64,000 nt of DNA from Margaritifera margaritifera. Lineage: Eukaryota > Mollusca > Bivalvia > Unionida > Margaritiferidae. Location: positions 5,727,001 to 5,791,000 of the forward strand of contig JAQPZY010001695.1 of the NCBI GenBank assembly GCA_029931535.1, in the 5' to 3' direction. Positions 58,604 through 64,000 of the stretch are shown here, piece after piece (position 1 is the stretch's first letter; every line of letters begins with the position of its first letter). A program made the translations under genes and the position numbers. Below the pieces are notes generated by a model. That model saw nothing but the letters and a program-made list of their open reading frames with translations. It searched no databases and was not told the origin of the DNA.

Positions 58604-60254
58604 CAGTAAAACCTGTCATGAGAGACCGCCCCTTCTGCCAGCAAAAAGCGGTCTCTCAAGACAGGTGGTCTCTCATAACAGGTTTGTACAAAAAGACCAG
58701 TTTCCAAGGTCGAAATTCAGCACTGTTTAAGAGGGAAAAATAAGCACAATCATGTACATTTATTGTATTCTTTGTTCATAGTTCTTGTTAAAATATTGCA
58801 TGCATTAATCTGAAAATAATTTTAAATAGTAATAACGATATACATCCATCATTAAAATTGAATCACATTTATATTTGATGATCACACGTACATGTACTAG
58901 TATTAGCATATGAGTTCGTTTCTAATTGACTCCTTGTCTTTTATAACACCCTAAATTTGAGTTTTACCAACATTTCAGGTGACTGCTCTGTTGCAAACGG
59001 TCTCCCATTTTTCACTTCTTTCAATTACATTAATTCTTTCCTCCACTTTTAGAATTTGTCTCTTTTTCATTGGAGGTTCTGCCATTGTTATTAAAGTGCT
59101 AGGTGTTAATGTTATAAGGGATCAATTGTAATAACGACTGTAGCGGTTTTGTTCAGGCTTTGGGGAAATATGGAATAATACAATGTATTATGTACCAAAG
59201 AATGAAATTAAAAGACACAATTAATTTATCAAGAAACAGAATAAATTTATTTAGAGACAACAGTCAAAGACTTTATTCACCGACAATACAAAGGGATTAA
59301 CCCTATAAACAGAGGGTGTAACCGGCTGCACTAAGGTAAACAGATGACGGTTTGGTGTGTAGGTTGTAATCACTGTAACATCAAAAACACCCCAACAAAC
59401 AACACAAGCCTTTCACAATGACAATCGAATCCAGAAAACAATTCTCACCTACTGGTATTAAAGACAAAGACAAAGACCCCATTCACCCCAGGCATTACGG
59501 ATTAACTCCAAAGACAAATGATGTATGCAACCACTATATTGACTTTGGCACTACAATGGGAGTTGGTGACATGTACTTTAGTCTGGTTTGCAGTCTAGAA
59601 CAAAGGAAACTACATGCATAACCTGCAAAAGTTAGGAAACCGGTAGCCAGTCTAATTTGTTTTTATAATTTTTTTTTTTAGAACAGTCTTTACTTTGGAA
59701 GCAGTCGTTGTTACAAAGGATAAAATAAACATCAGTGGTGTTTGTCTCAGTTCTCGTGATAGGGTCATTCATAGCAGTATTATTTTAGAACAAGCAGCCA
59801 TACGCAACTTCGCGGGAAATCCTATGGATCATACTTTAGTCTCGCAGAAATAGCCGAGGTATTTCCGAATGAGCAATCGGCATGTACTCTAGTCTGGTTT
59901 ACAATCTATAACATATGACACTACATGCATGACCGTACAATTCAAGAAACCGGTAGCCAGCCTAATTTGTTTTTAAGTTTTTGATTTTGTTTTTAACGTC
60001 TTTGCTTCTTGAGCGGTCGTGGTTACAAAGGGTTAAATAAAGGTCAGTTGTGTTTATCTCTGTTTTTGTGATGCGGTCGTTCATAGCAGTGTCAAAATGC
60101 ATATTTTGCCAAGAAATCGCGGTCGCTTGTTGTGTTCTGCAGGTGGTCGCTCACAACTGCGTTTATATAATAAAATCGATCCGTGCATTATGATTGTGGT
60201 CGCTCATGACAGGTGGTCGCTCATAGCAGAGGTCGCTCATGACAGGTTTTACTG
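58604..60254 (-). mobile_element. Pogo-like (Tc1/mariner) element, copy 1, deleted
   Basis: Ends are inverted: cagtaaaacctgtcatgaga on the left and tcgctcatgacaggttttac then tg on the right, with TA on both sides (58602-58603 and 60255-60256), as expected of pogo/Tigger elements. A CENP-B-like helix-turn-helix start lies on the minus strand at 59085. At 1.65 kb it lacks a full transposase. Part of the interior (around 59570-59760) is repeated at about 59885-60060. Confidence 0.85.
58975..59085 (-). pseudogene. CENP-B/pogo helix-turn-helix fragment
   Basis: A 36-codon frame reads MAEPPMKKRQILKVEERINV and IERSEKW before ending. Pogo transposases and CENP-B start with a DNA-binding HTH of the form KR--LTLEERV-VIE-SEKG, which matches this. 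The remaining HTH helices and the DDE domain are missing, so the copy cannot encode a transposase. Copy 2 has the same start at 63756. Confidence 0.65.
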
Positions 60255-60259
60255 TATCT

Positions 60260-61095
60260 ATGTCATAAGAGGAGACTTTCTGCTTCAGTCACTTATACTA
60301 TACCACAGAAGTCATAAGTAACAAAATAAACAATAAAATATAAAAGGGAAACAACTTTTTTCAGACAATACAATGACCAATTGAGATTTGATGTAGGTGC
60401 ATTACATATTAAATTTTATTCTTTCCAAAGTTTGGTTACACTACAGAATACTTGCCTTGGATATCTTTTTTCCTTTTCCGAACCTGATTTTTTAATTTTT
60501 CAGCAGATCTTACCATGTCTTTTTTTCTGCTAGTCATGTTTAGTTAATTTGTATCACTTTATTTGTATGGGGAAAGGCTTATCTAATGTTGTGAGAACTT
60601 GTAGCCTGACCCCTTTTGCATAATTTAGCAAATACAATATGTTGAAACTAAATATAAGTACAATATACAGTGTCATCAGATTTCTTTACAAAAGAGAGAT
60701 TTTGGATATTGAAGTCTGTCATGTCTAAAACATTTAGTGAGCAAGCTACAATTAATGGTGCAAGGCATCTCTTCTAAGCCGCAACATTTGTAAAAATTGT
60801 GTACATGCATGTTTACAATAACTGAAACAATGCTGTTTAATCGAAACAATTATAAACTCAACATTTCCCCCTACCTACCCATTACTGAACAGCTGGCAGC
60901 GATTATAGTGTGCGTACCATACCTCGCTCAGTTTCCAATTGTTTAATTTTCTGTATATCTGTTACCTCTTTTTAAGATGGGATTCAGTTTGTAAAAAGTC
61001 TTTGCTGAATATATGTAAAAATTTGAGTAAAACATCCATAGACTAGTCATGATGTTGTATCCAACTGCTACATATATGTACCTGATGAAAAGTTG
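60260..61095. other. Non-coding stretch, nothing recognised
   Basis: AT-rich with no exon-like frame. The last 110 bp are similar to about 31575-31660. Confidence 0.5.
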
Positions 61096-61099
61096 ATAC

Positions 61100-61446
61100 G
61101 GGGTCATCCATATATGACATCACGCAATTTTGGCAGATTTTGTTACCCTCCTCCCCCCCTCGTTACATTTCATCACAAAAACTCAGACCCCCCATATATG
61201 ACATCACAAAGCTTTGACCCCCCCCCCCATATAAACTTTCAAAAATAAAATTGTTCTGAAATCACTTTGTATTAGAAAAACACACAACAATACAACACTG
61301 TGTTCTGAATTATTTATTTCTCTGGTAGATGGTGCTGGTGTTTTTGTGATGTCACATTTTTCAAAACCCCCCTAACCCCGTCGTCACACATTATCACACA
61401 AGTCAGACCCCCTCCTTGGTGCGTGACATCATATATGGACGGCCCC
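61100..61446. mobile_element. 347-bp TIR element (MITE)
   Basis: The terminal inverted repeats start ggggtcatccatatatgaca and tcacgca, matched by the right end (tgcgtgacatcatatatgga, cggcccc) with four or so mismatches. The interior has C-rich runs and is non-coding. The TIR wording is related to that at 50181-50392. Flanking DNA is continuous with an uninterrupted copy at about 31575-31700. Confidence 0.85.
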
Positions 61447-61449
61447 TAA

Positions 61450-62660
61450 TGTAACAGGACATACTGCCTGGACATGTGCATGGGATGCTTTTGTAGATCT
61501 ACAGTGGCTAAGAAACTATGCAGTGGTGTAAATACTTGAAACGTTTTTTCTTTAAAATAAAATGTTACTGATCAAATTTTCTGTTAAGAAATGTGTTTTA
61601 AAGGTAAATAATGTAGTTCTAAAAAATTTGTATCAGCATTGTCAGTAAATCAACCTGACATGTAATGTGTGCTACAACCAATTTTCACTTTATTATTCAT
61701 TTCAACAATAAATTTAATTAAATATATTATGGACAATTATCAGACTTCCATTTTTAATTGTTTAGCTATAAAACAAGTCAGATGGCTGCGTGTAGTATGA
61801 AGGACACCTTTTCCAAAGTGGCGATCTGAAATTGACATCACCTTTTGATGCTAATCATGTCAGTATTTTATAGCACTGTTGATAACAGCTACATGGCTAT
61901 CCTTAAGCCTTGATTTCTGTAAAAACATCCACAAACCAAGATCCTATTATAATGCACAGTAAGCCAATATGGTTGCAGTTGGAAAAAAATAGAAGAAACC
62001 TAAGCTAGCGAAAAGTTGTGTATTATACAACCATGTTAACATATGCTATTGACAGAATTTACTGCCATTCATGTTCAAGGACTAAGCATGCATTTTGCAT
62101 GTCAGCGTAAATTCTGTTTTCTGTTTTTTCATTTAGTTTAAATTGCAGTGAATGTCATTTTGTATTTGAATTGTACAAATCTTATGAGAGTATTTTTCAT
62201 TCGTAACAATGGGATAAACTTATGCTGCTCAGAGAGAAGCTGGAACATGTGTCTCATGTCAGTGCATAAATTAGTGCATAAGAAGCTGGAACCTGTGTCT
62301 CATGTCAGTGCATAAATTAGTTCATATTTCGTTTATGTTAATTAGCAGTGTAAGAATGCTGAAAGTGGCTGCGATGTCCACTTTCTTCTGATTTTGATGT
62401 AAAATTGTTAGGGTACATTGTTTAAATTGAATTGGGAATGCACATGGATTTATGACATTGACAGTAAAGGCCAGTAGAAGTGGTCTTCATACATTGGCTA
62501 TACAGCTGACATTTACTCTAATATTTCCCAACCACTATGTGGTGGGGATGTACAATACATCCCTCTTGAGTTGTGTACCCTTCAACATGGCTGTTCATGC
62601 AAAGCGAGCATGGAGGGGATTAACTGCCTACCCTCTTCGAGTTACAAAACGAAAAATTAT
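61450..62660. other. Non-coding stretch with a 55-bp tandem duplication
   Basis: At about 62232-62325, gaagctggaacatgtgtctc and atgtcagtgcataaattagt occur twice in tandem. No gene is recognised. Confidence 0.55.
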
Positions 62661-62665
62661 GTGAG

Positions 62666-64000
62666 CTGTAAAACCTGTCTTGAGCAGCTTCTGCTATGAG
62701 CAACCACCTGTCATCTACGATCACAATTGTGATGCACAGAGCAATTTTATTATATAAATGCACTGTCATAAGTGACCACCTGCAGAACATGACCAGCAAC
62801 CATCACTTTTTGGCAGAATATGCGTTTTCGACAGTGCTTTGAGCGACCGCATCACAAAAACAGGTAAACACCACTGATCTTGATTTAATCCTTTGTAACC
62901 ATGACTGCTTAGAATGGTATGCATGCAAAGTGCAGATCACTCTCAATAACACTGCTTTGAATATATATCATGAGAACAGAAACAAACACCACTGATCTTT
63001 ATTTAATCCTTTATAATCATGACCACTTAAAAAGTTAAGACTGTTCTAAGAAATGAAAAAAAAAATTAGGCTGGATACCAGTTTTCCCAATTCTACAGAT
63101 CATGCATGTAGTGTATCATGCATGTAGTGTCATCATTTGTTACAGTCTGTAAACCAGACTAAAGTACATGTCACTAACTGCCGTTTTAGTGCCAAACTTA
63201 TGTGAATACCCATTCCGATTAACCATTCTTTCTTCAAGGGAATAGCCATGGACGTACTTAGTCAGTTCAGAGGTTTGTATTCTTTCTTTATCATTTGTGA
63301 AAACCCGCACAATGCTGATAATGTCATGAGAAATCTTTTTAAAGGGCTTCAGTGGAGCAGTTGAGTACATCGTTTGTCTTTGGAGTTAATTCATAATACC
63401 TGGGGTGAATGAGGTCTTTGTCTATGTCTTTAATACTAGTAGGTGCGAATCATTTTCCTGATTCAATTGTCATTGTTAAAGGGTTGTGTTGTTTGTTTTG
63501 TTTTCTTTGATGTTACAGTGGTCACAACCTACACACCAAGCCTTCATCTGCTCACCTTGGTGCCGACGGTTACAACCTTTTGTTTATCGAGTTAATCCCT
63601 TTATATCATTGGTGAATTAAAATTAAGCCTTTCACTTTTGTCTCTAAATAAATTTATTCTGCTTCTGGATGAGTTAATTATGTCTTTTGATTTCATTCAT
63701 TGGTACATATATATATTACAAATGATCACTGATAACATTAACACCTTAATAACAATGGCAGAACCTCCAATAAAAAAGAGAATTCTAACACTGGAAGAAT
63801 ATTACCTTAGTTCATTTTGCAATTCATAATACATGCACATGTGATCATCAAATATTAAAGTGATCATGTTCTATGATGTATATCTTTATTGCCATATCAA
63901 ATTATTTTCAGATGAATGCATGCAATATTTTAACAAGAATCGTGAATAATGAATACAGTACATATACAGTGACTGTAATTATGTTTCCTTCTTAAGCAGT
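62666..64000 (+). mobile_element. Pogo-like element, copy 2, running off the window
   Basis: The sequence is copy 1 (58604-60254) in inverse orientation: ctgtaaaacctgtcttgagc at the left end corresponds to the right end of copy 1, and atgatcatcaaatattaaag near 63840 corresponds to about 58870. The HTH start is intact at 63756 (MAEPPIKKRILTLEE). The far terminal repeat lies beyond the window. Confidence 0.82.
63756..63829 (+). pseudogene. Pogo helix-turn-helix fragment, copy 2
   Basis: MAEPPIKKRILTLEEYYLSS runs into a stop after 24 codons (TAA at 63828). The first 15 residues match copy 1 and the CENP-B/pogo pattern. It is truncated by a stop and not functional as it stands. Confidence 0.6.

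Noticed and set aside
57427..64000. Search for the next ACY1 exon (FD-RV segment)
   Set aside because: No frame with that motif between an AG and a GT was found; it probably lies beyond the window.

Overview
The window is eukaryotic nuclear DNA, AT-rich and packed with repeats. It most likely comes from a mollusc, probably a bivalve. That call rests on the closeness of the one recognisable gene to bivalve-type aminoacylase-1 (from memory of the family), on mollusc-style tandem repeats such as the 'aggtcaaggtcac' modules near 56 kb, and on DIRS, pogo, piggyBac and Gypsy-like relics. No prokaryotic gene organisation is present.

The only host gene I can assign is aminoacylase-1 (ACY1, peptidase family M20) on the + strand. 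Ten consecutive internal exons lie at 9333-9437, 15909-15980, 23664-23686, 29327-29403, 30719-30808, 32235-32291, 45547-45620, 46363-46412, 49935-49998 and 57384-57426. Together they give 655 nt that join in frame with GT-AG borders and encode about 218 residues. They cover most of the zinc-binding domain and run into the dimerisation domain. The first exon or exons and the C-terminal exons are outside the window or not recognised. One exon is only 23 nt. A candidate 305-nt exon on the minus strand (4699-5003) may belong to an unidentified neighbouring gene.

Region by region: 1-1225 is a 49-bp minisatellite; 2863-3345 is a 59-bp array; 3.6-9.3 kb holds hairpin elements, short arrays, SINEs and a hAT/ZNF862-like zinc-finger relic. 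The intron at 9.4-15.9 kb has about 155-bp diverged repeats, a 0.73-kb duplicated segment and a broken piggyBac transposase split by a solo LTR. The intron at 16-23.7 kb has a three-level nest: a dispersed repeat is split by a DIRS-like tyrosine-recombinase retrotransposon, which is itself split by a 1.48-kb solo LTR with a perfect 5-bp target duplication. Then come arrays of 60 bp (25.8-26.6 kb) and 39 bp (28.0-29.3 kb). The 13-kb intron at 32.3-45.5 kb is dominated by a 26-bp satellite, split by a 2.26-kb tandemly organised insertion and by an LTR element carrying a tRNA-Pro-type primer site. The intron at 50-57.4 kb has terminal-inverted-repeat elements, a second DIRS relic and about 150-bp repeats. 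After the last exon come a 35-bp array, two oppositely oriented pogo-like elements (58.6-60.3 kb, 62.7-64 kb) and a TIR element whose probable empty site is visible at 31.6 kb.

Most long open frames in the window, including those of 961, 742 and 566 codons at 36.6-39.6 kb, follow from a 26-bp repeat unit with no stop codon in any forward frame. They are not evidence of genes.
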